Source: Deltaproteobacteria bacterium (GTDB lineage: Bacteria > Desulfobacterota > Desulfomonilia > UBA1062). Taken from it: 35,390 bases of DNA. Under the pieces are notes generated by a model. It was given only the letters and a program-made list of their open reading frames with translations, was not told the origin of the DNA and ran no database searches. The stretch is taken from the NCBI GenBank assembly GCA_018436855.1, contig JAHDKO010000142.1, forward strand, positions 1 through 35,390. The letters run 5' to 3'. Positions within the stretch are counted from its first letter, which is position 1; each line of letters starts with the position of its first letter. Shown in pieces: positions 1-8,986 of this stretch. A program made the translations under genes and the position numbers.

Positions 1-11
1 CTTCTCTTCTC

Positions 12-1120
<1,109 letters not shown>

Positions 1121-1121
<1 letters not shown>

Positions 1122-1939
1122 TGGCACGAAGTAGCACAAGGGTTGTTCTGCTTATTGGGGCTGCGGCCCTGATCCTTGTTCTGCTTTCCACCGGACAGTA
1201 CAGTTCCTCATCTCTGGGCGTCAGCAGTGTCCGCGAGGGATACGGCACCTTCGAGCGGGTGGTCAGGGCCCCCTTTTCTTTTATTGCAGGCATCTGGAAC
1301 CACTATGTCTTCCTGGTAAACACCAGCCACGAGAACGAAGATCTTCAGAAAGAGCTGGATGAGCTCCGCGTGCGGACCATGCGGCTCAAGGATCTCGAAA
1401 ACGAGAATGAGCGGCTCCGGGCCATGCTGGATTTCAAGGGGAAGTTTCACGACTTTTCCCTGATCCCCGCAAGCGTCCTCTCCCAGGATATCACCCACGT
1501 GTTCAAGACCGTGATCATCGACAAGGGCTCGCGCAGCGGGTTCGGCATCAATATGCCCATCCTGAATCCAAGCGGTGTGGTCGGCAAGGTGATCGCGGTC
1601 TCACCCCACACGGCCCAGGTGCTGCTCGTTACCGACCCCAACAGCTCCATTCCCGCCCTCGTCGAGTCCTCCCGGGTCAAGGGGATCGTCAAAGGCAGGG
1701 GGGAGAGCCTGCTGAGCCTCGAGTACGTACGCAGTATGGAGGAGGTGAATGTGGGGGATTCCGTGGTGACCTCGGGGCTGCTCGGCATGTTTCCCAAGGG
1801 ATTGAAGCTCGGGTATATCCGGGAGGTCAGAAAGGACGACCGTCAGATCTTCGCGGAGATCGTCGTGGAGCCCTGCGTGAAAATGGAAAAGATCGAGGAG
1901 ATATTCGGCGTTGCTCAAGGTGTGGAAGTTTCAGATTAG
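1121..1939 (+). CDS. mreC: Rod shape-determining protein MreC
   Basis: MreC is a bitopic inner-membrane protein with a periplasmic domain that activates PBP2 in the elongasome. The 272-residue product has an N-terminal membrane helix at about residues 7-24. A Leu/Glu-rich coiled coil follows at about residues 68-105 (ENEDLQKELDELRVR, LENENERLRAML), and then the beta-rich MreC domain with NPSGVVGKV and VTSGLLGMFPKGL. I chose the ATG that overlaps the mreB stop (TGATG). A TTG three bases earlier is also possible. Its 3' end overlaps mreD by 29 bases, consistent with coupled translation. Confidence 0.93.
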
Positions 1940-2402
1940 CCTCTTCGGGATACTCTTCGCCGCCATCCTGATGGAGGCGACCGTCATCCCTGCCGTCTGG
2001 GCGCCGCTCAGGGTGGATTTCTTCATCGGCATGATCATCGGGCAGATCATCTTCGTACCCTTCTCTCAGGGGTTCCCCTTCGTGATTCTCGGCTCGCTCA
2101 TCCTGCAGGCCTTTTCCGGGGCGCGGCTCGGCCTCATTCCACTGTTATACATCATCATCTTCATGACCATCGAAGTGTTGAAGAACTTCATCTACCTGGA
2201 GAACGTCTATACGCAGGCCGTCCTGGGGATTCTCTTCTACTGCCTTTTCGCGGTGGCCACGGCGTTTCTCTCGGATTTCTCCTACCTGAAGGGGATAACC
2301 TCTCCCCTCGCGGCGGGCGCCGTGCTCACCGGATGCGTGAGCCCGATGATGGTGTACATCGTGGGCCGGCTCCAGACGGCATATGAACTGGAATATGAAT
2401 AA
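1911..2402 (+). CDS. mreD: Rod shape-determining protein MreD
   Basis: MreD is a small polytopic membrane protein of the elongasome. The 163-residue product is almost entirely hydrophobic, with about five or six membrane segments, as expected for the family. Sequence conservation in MreD is low, so the call rests on length, hydrophobicity and position between mreC and mrdA. The TTG start at 1911 is favoured because GAGGAG at 1895-1900 is spaced correctly from it. A GTG at 1920 is the alternative but is too far from that site. The gene overlaps mreC upstream and mrdA downstream. Confidence 0.88.
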   Translation: MLKVWKFQISLFGILFAAILMEATVIPAVWAPLRVDFFIGMIIGQIIFVPFSQGFPFVILGSLILQAFSGARLGLIPLLYIIIFMTIEVLKNFIYLENVYTQAVLGILFYCLFAVATAFLSDFSYLKGITSPLAAGAVLTGCVSPMMVYIVGRLQTAYELEYE

Positions 2403-4227
2403 TACAAACAATATACCCGGGCCGCATATCGACGATGACCTGAAGTGGAAGGCGAAGATCTTCATCGCCTTCGTGTTCGTCCTCTTCACCATCCTTCTGC
2501 TGAGGCTCATGAACATGCAAGTCTTCAAGGGATCTTACTATGAGAGCCTGGCCCGGAACAACCGGATCCGGATCGTCAGCATCCCCGCGCAGCGGGGCAA
2601 GATCCTGGACCGGAACATGGAGGTCCTCGCAGACAACCGGCCCGCGTACAACCTCATTGCGATACCGGAAGACATCTCGGACGTCTCCTTTATCGCTCAC
2701 CGGCTCGCCGGCATCCTGGGCAGCGATGAAGAGGACATGATCGAAAGGATCAGGGAGGCGAAGAAAAGGCCGTACAATCCCGTTGCCCTGGCCAGGGACA
2801 TCAGCTTCCACCAGATGGCGAGCATCGAGACCCAGCTCTATACCCTGCCCGGGGTGTCCATCGACGCCACGAGCGAGCGGGACTATGTGCTCAAGGAACT
2901 GGGCGCCCATGTCCTGGGTTTTCTCGGCGAGATATCCCGGAAACAGCTGGAGGGCCTGAAGCCCGGGTCTCCCTACGCCCCCGGAGATCCCATCGGAAAG
3001 ACCGGGGTGGAGAGCATCTGCGAGGAAACGCTGCGGGGAACCAAGGGGGTCCGGATCTTCGAGGTGGACGCAACGGGACGGAAAACGAAGATCCTGGACG
3101 AGAAGCCGCCGGTGCCGGGTGAGGACGTGGTGCTCACCATCGACAAGAGGCTCCAGCTCACCGCCTGCAGGTCAATGGCCGGCCGGGCGGGGTCGGTCGT
3201 GGCCATGGATCCTCGGACCGGAAACATCCTGGCTATGGTTTCGTCCCCCAGCTTTGATCCGCATGTATTCTTAAGTCCCATGACGCCCGAGGTCTGGAAA
3301 GGGATCATCGAGGATCCCATGCACCCCCTCGAGAACAGGCCGATCCGGGGGCAGTACTCACCCGGGTCCGTGTTCAAAGTGATCATTGCCGCCCTGGCGC
3401 TCAGAAACAACTTCATCACCCCTCAAGATACCGTGTACTGTCCGGGCGCGTACAGCCTGGGGGATTCCACCTTCAAGTGCTGGCGCAGGGGAGGACATGG
3501 AAACATGGACCTTGTCTCCGCCCTCGCCCAGTCCTGCGACGTCTACTTCTACGTGCTGGGCGAAAGGCTCGGGATCGACCGGATCTCCTCGTTCTGCACC
3601 GATCTGGGGCTGGGCAGGCCCACCGGTATTGAGTTCAAGGACGAGCTTTCAGGGCTCGTCCCTACCAAGGAGTGGAAATACAAGCGGTTCGGCGAGCAGT
3701 GGCAGAAGGGCGAGAGCGTGATTACCGCCATTGGACAGGGCTTTACCCTGGTCACCCCCATGCAGATGACAAAGGTCATGAGTAGTGTGGTGAACGGGGG
3801 CAATGTCCTGACGCCGAGGATCCTGGCCTCTACCGAGATAACGAAGGAACGGACCCTGAACATCCGCGAGGCCGATCTCGCGGTCATCAAGGAAGGACTG
3901 AAGGCCGTGGTGGAATCGGAGAAGGGCACTGCCCGGGCCGTCAGGGACCCGGACTTCACCATGGGCGGAAAAACCGGTACCGTGCAGGTGGTGAGCGGCT
4001 ACTCCTCCAATCTTCCCGATCAGTCCGATCTTCCCTATAAGATCAGGGACCATGCGTGGTTCTTCGGGTTTTCCCCGGTCGAGGATCCCGAGATCGTGGT
4101 GGTCGCCATCATCGAGCACGGAGGGAGCGGATCGAGCATCGCCGCACCGGTGGCCAGGGATGTGATAAAAGAATATTACGCAGGCAAAGGACCGTGTGAT
4201 GAGCAGGTATGCCAGGATAACCGATAA
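2383..4227 (+). CDS. mrdA: Penicillin-binding protein 2 (elongasome transpeptidase)
   Basis: This is a class B PBP that cross-links peptidoglycan during cell elongation together with RodA. The 614-residue protein has one N-terminal membrane helix (about residues 24-43), a pedestal domain with the RGKILDRN motif near residues 71-78, and a transpeptidase domain. The catalytic motifs are intact: S329-V-F-K332 (SxxK, in SPGSVFK), S384-C-D (SxN/D) and K530-T-G. The ATG start lies inside the last codons of mreD, giving a 20-base overlap. An in-frame ATG at 2395 is a possible alternative. The 3' end overlaps rodA by 29 bases. Confidence 0.95.
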   Translation: MNWNMNNTNNIPGPHIDDDLKWKAKIFIAFVFVLFTILLLRLMNMQVFKGSYYESLARNNRIRIVSIPAQRGKILDRNMEVLADNRPAYNLIAIPEDISDVSFIAHRLAGILGSDEEDMIERIREAKKRPYNPVALARDISFHQMASIETQLYTLPGVSIDATSERDYVLKELGAHVLGFLGEISRKQLEGLKPGSPYAPGDPIGKTGVESICEETLRGTKGVRIFEVDATGRKTKILDEKPPVPGEDVVLTIDKRLQLTACRSMAGRAGSVVAMDPRTGNILAMVSSPSFDPHVFLSPMTPEVWKGIIEDPMHPLENRPIRGQYSPGSVFKVIIAALALRNNFITPQDTVYCPGAYSLGDSTFKCWRRGGHGNMDLVSALAQSCDVYFYVLGERLGIDRISSFCTDLGLGRPTGIEFKDELSGLVPTKEWKYKRFGEQWQKGESVITAIGQGFTLVTPMQMTKVMSSVVNGGNVLTPRILASTEITKERTLNIREADLAVIKEGLKAVVESEKGTARAVRDPDFTMGGKTGTVQVVSGYSSNLPDQSDLPYKIRDHAWFFGFSPVEDPEIVVVAIIEHGGSGSSIAAPVARDVIKEYYAGKGPCDEQVCQDNR

Positions 4228-5290
4228 CATCGACTGGGGTCTCATCACCACGGCCCTGGCAATCGTATTCATCGGGCTTTTGTGTTTATATAGCTCGTCG
4301 CGGGGCACCAGCTTGGCCATCTTCTACAAGCAGCTCATGTGGATCGCGATCGGCGTGCTGGTTATGATCGTCGTGTTTGTCGTGGATTACCGCGTGCTGC
4401 TGAGGTCGGCCTGGCCCCTGTACATCTTCATGATCCTCGGGCTCGTACTGGTGCTCGTCATAGGAAGGGAGATCTCCGGGGCACGGAGGTGGATCTCGCT
4501 CGGGCCCATGGGTATCCAGCCCTCGGAGCTGGCGAAGATCATCATGATCATCTGGCTGGCGTACTGGGGGGAGCAGAAAAAGCACATCCAGGGCTACGGC
4601 ATTCGGGAGCTCGTGTTGCCGACGTTCTTCATCCTTATTCCCGTGGGGCTCATCCTCGTGGAGCCGGATCTGGGAACCGCCGGGATCGTGGCCCTCATCT
4701 CCTGCACGCTGATGCTTCTTCTGGGGATCAAGAGATCGACCTTTGTCGGTCTGCTGGTCCTGTTCATATCCGCCATGCCGTTCGTCTGGTTCTCCCTCAA
4801 GGAGTATCAGCGCCTTCGGATCCTTACCTTTCTCGATCCCTCGCGGGACCCGCTGGGAAGCGGCTACCACGCAATGCAGTCAAAGATCGCCGTGGGTTCG
4901 GGAGGCCTTCTGGGCAAGGGGTTTCTCGAAGGCACGCAGACACAGCTGAGGTTTCTGCCCGAGCACCATACGGATTTCATCTTCTCGGTGGTGGCCGAGG
5001 AGTGGGGGTTCGCGGGTTCGGCCCTGCTCCTGCTCCTGTACATAGGGCTGGTGACCAAGATAACCCAGATCGGCTTCAAGGCGAAAGACCGGTTCGGCAC
5101 CATGATCTGTTTCGGGGTGGCGGCATACTTCACCCTGCACATCTTCATCAACATCGCCATGGCCGTCGGGATATTCCCGGTGGTGGGCGTGCCCCTGCCG
5201 TTCATCAGCTACGGCGGCTCCTTCATGCTCATCAACTGGATATGCATCGGCCTGGTCCTGAACATCGCCTGGAGGAGGTTCATGTTCTAG
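4199..5290 (+). CDS. rodA: RodA peptidoglycan glycosyltransferase (SEDS family)
   Basis: RodA is the SEDS-family glycan polymerase that works with PBP2. The 363-residue product has about ten membrane helices and the family signatures GARRWISLGPMGIQPSELAK, VEPDLGT with its conserved acidic residue, a LGSGYHAMQSKIAVGSGGL-type loop, LPEHHTDFIFSVVAEEWGF and the C-terminal GVPLPFISYGGS. The ATG at 4199 is preferred over a GTG directly before it. It is the last gene of the elongasome operon and is followed by about 190 bases of non-coding sequence and a terminator. Confidence 0.95.
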   Translation: MSRYARITDNIDWGLITTALAIVFIGLLCLYSSSRGTSLAIFYKQLMWIAIGVLVMIVVFVVDYRVLLRSAWPLYIFMILGLVLVLVIGREISGARRWISLGPMGIQPSELAKIIMIIWLAYWGEQKKHIQGYGIRELVLPTFFILIPVGLILVEPDLGTAGIVALISCTLMLLLGIKRSTFVGLLVLFISAMPFVWFSLKEYQRLRILTFLDPSRDPLGSGYHAMQSKIAVGSGGLLGKGFLEGTQTQLRFLPEHHTDFIFSVVAEEWGFAGSALLLLLYIGLVTKITQIGFKAKDRFGTMICFGVAAYFTLHIFINIAMAVGIFPVVGVPLPFISYGGSFMLINWICIGLVLNIAWRRFMF

Positions 5291-5478
5291 CCCTTCTTTC
5301 AGGACATTCCGGTCCGGGGCAGCCGCGGCAGGAGCATCCGGGCCGTGATCGTGCAGGTGCTCCCTTGGACGCTTCGCCTGTATGCCAAGGTGCGGCACAT
5401 CAACGAGCCGTGCAAGTACCCCCGCGCGGGCGCCCCCAAGTGCACCACGTCATGCACCGCAGGTCCGGATGCCGATAC

Positions 5479-5510
5479 AAAAAAATCCGGCTTGAAGCCG
5501 GATTTTTTTT
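5479..5510. terminator. Bidirectional rho-independent terminator
   Basis: A perfect stem ATCCGGC/GCCGGAT (5485-5491 and 5497-5503) with a five-base loop is flanked by an A-run on the left and a run of eight T on the right. It can therefore terminate both the rodA operon on the + strand and the WecG-STAS transcript arriving from the - strand. The 188 bases between rodA and this hairpin show no gene I can support. Confidence 0.88.
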
Positions 5511-5551
5511 CACGTGGGAGGAATCCCCTCCCTTTCATGAGAGAGGATGGG

Positions 5552-7051
5552 TCAGAGAAGCGCCCGGGCACCCGCCACCTTGAGCATCTGTGCCACATCG
5601 CCCCCGGCCCCTTTCAGAAAACAGGGTTTCCCCTTCTCCTCAAGGGCCTGCTTGAGATGGAAGAGAAAGACGATTCCGGCGGAGTCTATGAACCGCAGCC
5701 GGCTGAGGTCGACCTCGCATTCCGTCTTGTCTTCATGGGAGACGAGGATCCTGATGAGATCGTGCGGAATACTGGACACGCACAGCTCACCAGAGAGACG
5801 AAGAATGATTCTGTTCCCGTTCTTTTCCAGCTCATACTGGGGCAGAGGTGTTCCGATCGCCTCATCCAGCGCGTGCAGGGCGTCGTCAACGTCGCGATAT
5901 TCACGATGGGACACCAGGTCGTACAGGCGGTTGTATTTCAGGTTTTTTCTCATGTCCTCGCTCAGTCCCGCAAAGAATACCCCGAATGCTGAGGCATCCA
6001 TGAGAAGGATGATATTAAGGAGAAACCCCAACCCCGCGGAGTCGGTAAACCCCACCTCGCTGAAATCGAGGATGAGGTGCGCCGCCGGTTTCCGGGGGAC
6101 GAGTGCCTGTATCCGTTCGGCGGATCCGGCATCGAGAACCCCGGGCAGGACGATATGGAGAAACTCTCGGGACCCCATACTGCCGTGCCTGGATACGATC
6201 TCGTTTTTGCACTTTCTCAGGTAGCCGTGGGGTGCTGTCGCCCGGGCATGCTGATAGAAAAGGACCGAAGGCCACAGAAGCGCCCCGATCTTGAACAGGT
6301 CTATGAGGTAGCGCTTCCACAGGCGTGCCGGGTCCCGGGATAACCGCCAGAGCCATTCCATGCCCGCGTTCTGCATCCACAGCGGTGCGCGGTGTACGGA
6401 CCCGGCGATGAAATCGAAGGTGCCTCCCACCCCGATGGACACCGGCACCTTCAGGCGGCCTCTATTCCGTTCGAACCAGATCTCCTGCTTGGGGTTGCCG
6501 AAGGCTATGAGCAGGATGTCGGCCCTGGATTCATTGATTCTGCCGACGATCCCGCTGTCGTTCTCGTACGACTCCGGGAGTTTCGTCCCCCGGACGTGGA
6601 CAAAGGGCGAGTCCCATCCGGCGATCTTCAGGCCCGGGTTGGCCTGCTCGAGTCTGCCTGCGGCCTTCTCGGCCGCTCCGGGATTTCCGCCCAGAAGGTA
6701 GATGGACCTGCCTCTGCCAGCCGCCTCACTCGCGATACGGGGCACGAGATCTGCTCCGGTGACCCGCTCGCTCAGTGCCGGCCCCAGGAGCCTGCTCGCC
6801 CAGACAAGGGGCATCCCGTCGGCGGTAGCCACATCCGCTCTCCTGAGGATCCTCTGGAGCTCGGGATGAGAGGATTCCCGCAGATTCCAGCTCAGGGTGT
6901 TCGCCAGGAAATCCGCGTTTACCGTGCAGACGAGCCTGGGCCTGCCATCGTGGGCATAACATTCCACGAGATGGAAGATCTGCTCGACGGTCTGATCCAT
7001 GGTGAGGCGGTCAATGGGTACACCGAGGATGATGACGGGTTCGCGCTTCAT
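5552..7051 (-). CDS. WecG/TagA-family glycosyltransferase fused to two STAS domains
   Basis: The 499-residue protein begins with a complete WecG/TagA/CpsF (GT26) domain at about residues 5-265. This family transfers N-acetylmannosamine-type sugars to lipid-linked acceptors. Visible family motifs are TVNADF (43-48), ATADGM with the expected catalytic Asp78, ERVTGADL (95-102), FGNPKQEIW (184-192), GVGGTFDF and the membrane-binding C-terminal appendage WLWRLSRDP. Two STAS (anti-sigma-factor antagonist) domains follow, at about 295-398 and 405-499, each with the phospho-acceptor motif DSAG (Ser338, Ser457). Normal family members end near residue 250-260, so this is a fusion. The ATG at 7051 is chosen because the family N-terminus MKREPVIILG starts there. 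The gene lies 59 bases after the EpsI-like gene, at the end of the exosortase group. Regulation of the enzyme by phosphorylation of the STAS serines is inference. Confidence 0.9.
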   Translation of the reverse strand: MKREPVIILGVPIDRLTMDQTVEQIFHLVECYAHDGRPRLVCTVNADFLANTLSWNLRESSHPELQRILRRADVATADGMPLVWASRLLGPALSERVTGADLVPRIASEAAGRGRSIYLLGGNPGAAEKAAGRLEQANPGLKIAGWDSPFVHVRGTKLPESYENDSGIVGRINESRADILLIAFGNPKQEIWFERNRGRLKVPVSIGVGGTFDFIAGSVHRAPLWMQNAGMEWLWRLSRDPARLWKRYLIDLFKIGALLWPSVLFYQHARATAPHGYLRKCKNEIVSRHGSMGSREFLHIVLPGVLDAGSAERIQALVPRKPAAHLILDFSEVGFTDSAGLGFLLNIILLMDASAFGVFFAGLSEDMRKNLKYNRLYDLVSHREYRDVDDALHALDEAIGTPLPQYELEKNGNRIILRLSGELCVSSIPHDLIRILVSHEDKTECEVDLSRLRFIDSAGIVFLFHLKQALEEKGKPCFLKGAGGDVAQMLKVAGARALL

Positions 7052-7080
7052 GACAGGGATGCTCCGGATGTCGGCATATG

Positions 7081-7095
7081 CTCTCTCTCTCTCTC
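7081..7095. repeat. CT/AG dinucleotide tract in the leader of the WecG-STAS gene
   Basis: Fifteen bases of uninterrupted CT repeat (AG on the coding strand) lie about 30 bases upstream of the ATG at 7051, in the 59-base gap after the EpsI-like gene. The tract is short, so slippage would be modest. It lies outside the coding region as annotated. Confidence 0.75.
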
Positions 7096-7110
7096 GTAAG
7101 TATATGGTCG

Positions 7111-7698
7111 CTAGATATCGAACAGCACCCCGAACTGATCCAGCACCTCGTCGAGGTTCAGGGTGTGGTCTTCCACTGACTGGAGCATGATCAAAACAGG
7201 CTCTTTGTCCGAGCGGCCCAGGGTTATCCTCCTCAGGGTCGCCTGGAGCCAGTATCGCATCACCGAGGTGTGGCGTTGCCTGCCGTTGGAGAACCAGTAG
7301 GCCGTCTCTCTGATCATGCCGTCCTTTTCCAGTTGCAGGAGCAGTGCCTCTCCTCCTTCGATGGGTACCACGGTCTTGTTCCAGATCCGCCAGCCCGCAC
7401 CCCGGAAGCAATACATGGGGTCGTGCACCGCGTGTCTGTTTCCTGCGCCGTCGATTGCGATCAGCACGAGCTCGTCGGCCCCGAACCGGTAGTATCTCTT
7501 GATGACCTCGGCCTTGCGGTAGATGGAAAGCTCGCTCGAGGTCAGGGGGATATCCGTGCCGGCAAAACCGAGCCCTTCAGCGGGTATGGCATGGATCCGG
7601 CTTCTCTGAGCGGGAAGCGAACAGATATCGAAGACGATCCCCAGGATGATGGCGATGCAGAGCCCAGTCCACAGGAGCCGGCGTGCAAGTGCGCTCAC
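7111..7698 (-). CDS. EpsI-like exosortase-associated protein
   Basis: The 195-residue product resembles the EpsI family (DUF3485), which is found beside or fused to exosortases in polysaccharide loci. It has a membrane anchor at about residues 8-26. The family core is visible: YRFGADELVLIAI, then VHDPMYCFRGAGW (residues 91-103, equivalent to the usual H-x-P-x-x-C-x-x-x-x-G-W), and YWFSNG. The GTG start overlaps the stop of the preceding gene by four bases (GTGA). The biochemical role of EpsI is not established. Its place in this operon ties it to the exosortase. Confidence 0.82.
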   Translation of the reverse strand: MSALARRLLWTGLCIAIILGIVFDICSLPAQRSRIHAIPAEGLGFAGTDIPLTSSELSIYRKAEVIKRYYRFGADELVLIAIDGAGNRHAVHDPMYCFRGAGWRIWNKTVVPIEGGEALLLQLEKDGMIRETAYWFSNGRQRHTSVMRYWLQATLRRITLGRSDKEPVLIMLQSVEDHTLNLDEVLDQFGVLFDI

Positions 7699-8171
7699 GA
7701 GCTCCCCCGGGAAACGTGCTGGATGGTACGAACGAGGTACAGAGAGGTCAGAGATGCCAGGAGGATACGGGCTACGGTGGTGTATTCCACGAAGAACCTC
7801 CCGCCGAGCCAGTCCAGTGCAGGCATCCAGGCAGGAGACGAGGACAGCCAGAGGAGGTGGGCTCCTGAAGCCGGCATCAGAGAGCCGACTGCCAGAGCCA
7901 GCCCGGCATGACTCAGGACACGCAGAGACCCCACCCCGCCGATAAAGGAAAAGAACAGGGCGAGGCCGAGCAGGATCGGTCTGTCCGGGACCTCCGGGGG
8001 AGACCCTTCCATTCGGCTACACCAGAAGACCGCCACCGGCGAAAGCCACAGGACAAAAGCTCCCGCGCCCACGGGAATGCTCGATGAAGACAGCCAGGTC
8101 TCGACGAGATCCAGGGAGCACAGGACACAATAGGCGCAGATAAGGAGCGTGATGAGCGAAGGTCTTCTCAT
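7695..8171 (-). CDS. Small multi-helix membrane protein of the exosortase operon, function unknown
   Basis: I do not recognise a family for this 158-residue protein. It is hydrophobic, with about five predicted membrane helices separated by short loops, and has no obvious catalytic motif. The ATG start overlaps the exosortase stop (ATGA), and its own stop overlaps the start of the EpsI-like gene, so it is translated as part of the exosortase module. A role as an accessory subunit of the exosortase is plausible from position only. Confidence 0.7.
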   Translation of the reverse strand: MRRPSLITLLICAYCVLCSLDLVETWLSSSSIPVGAGAFVLWLSPVAVFWCSRMEGSPPEVPDRPILLGLALFFSFIGGVGSLRVLSHAGLALAVGSLMPASGAHLLWLSSSPAWMPALDWLGGRFFVEYTTVARILLASLTSLYLVRTIQHVSRGSS

Positions 8172-8986
8172 AGGGAAGATGGGGTTCCGGCCTTGCGCAG
8201 GCATGATTCCTGGACGGAGAGGACTGTCCAGGAAAGGCAGAGCATCAGAACGAGCACGATCCAGCCGCCCCAGGTATGGAACATTCCCAGAGCAAACTCC
8301 GAGCCCAAGGTCAGGGCGGTCACGCACAGGACAACGATTCTTAAGGTGTTGGCGAGCCAGGCGATGAGCACCAGGGCCGGGATGTTCCACCAGTAGCTCC
8401 GGTATCCGCCGATAAAGAGGTATGCCAGGGCCGAACCGGCGATGAGCATGGACTGGAGAACGTTCATACCCGAGCATGCCTCGCCCACACCCACCGGCAG
8501 GCCCTGGACGATGATACTCGTCCCCTCGTGGAGCACGTTGAAGCCCATGGAAGCAAAGATCTCCGCAGTCACCCATGCCCCGGTGATCCGGAAGTACCAG
8601 CCGACCGCGTCTCCCTCAATACTGAGCCAGGGAAAGGCCAGAAAAGGCAGCACCATGAGACGCCGGATGCGGGGGAGCGCGTCCTGCTCGACACGGGATG
8701 AGATCCAGGTCCACAGAAGACAGATCCAGCCGGCGGTCAGGAGGAGGGTGATATCCAGAAGCAGACCGAGGATATAACCCGAAGCGCCGATAATAAGGCT
8801 GCTCGATGGCAGCGGAGGCGGTGCCTTTCGCCGTTTCCAGGGCGCCCCCAGCCAGATGAAGAGGGGGAGGGCTATGATGACCGGCAGCGTGTTTTCCGGG
8901 GAGGTCATCCAGCTCGAATCACGCACCCAGATATGGACGGCCGTAGCGGTCAGAAAGAGCAGGAAGAAAAGATTACGAAAGATCAT
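8168..8986 (-). CDS. Exosortase (PEP-CTERM sorting enzyme)
   Basis: Exosortases are integral-membrane cysteine proteases or transpeptidases that recognise PEP-CTERM signals on secreted proteins. They are usually found in exopolysaccharide loci. The 272-residue protein has about eight membrane helices and all three catalytic landmarks: Cys171 in GEACSGMNVL, Arg216 in NTLRI and His237 in FHTWGGW. It overlaps the TPR gene by 14 bases and the next small membrane protein by four. A likely substrate, with a PEP-CTERM tail, is encoded two genes upstream. The sub-type (XrtA, XrtU and so on) cannot be settled by eye. Confidence 0.92.
   Translation of the reverse strand: MIFRNLFFLLFLTATAVHIWVRDSSWMTSPENTLPVIIALPLFIWLGAPWKRRKAPPPLPSSSLIIGASGYILGLLLDITLLLTAGWICLLWTWISSRVEQDALPRIRRLMVLPFLAFPWLSIEGDAVGWYFRITGAWVTAEIFASMGFNVLHEGTSIIVQGLPVGVGEACSGMNVLQSMLIAGSALAYLFIGGYRSYWWNIPALVLIAWLANTLRIVVLCVTALTLGSEFALGMFHTWGGWIVLVLMLCLSWTVLSVQESCLRKAGTPSSL

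Noticed and set aside
5291..5478. A frame from GTG 5345 that looks partly coding after rodA (with several cysteines)
   Set aside because: It reads straight through the strong terminator hairpin and into the antisense of the WecG-STAS gene. It has no ribosome site and no recognisable family.
7052..7411. A 120-codon N-terminal extension of the WecG-STAS protein
   Set aside because: It is antisense-like in composition, overlaps the EpsI-like gene in another frame, and the family N-terminus clearly starts at MKREP (7051).
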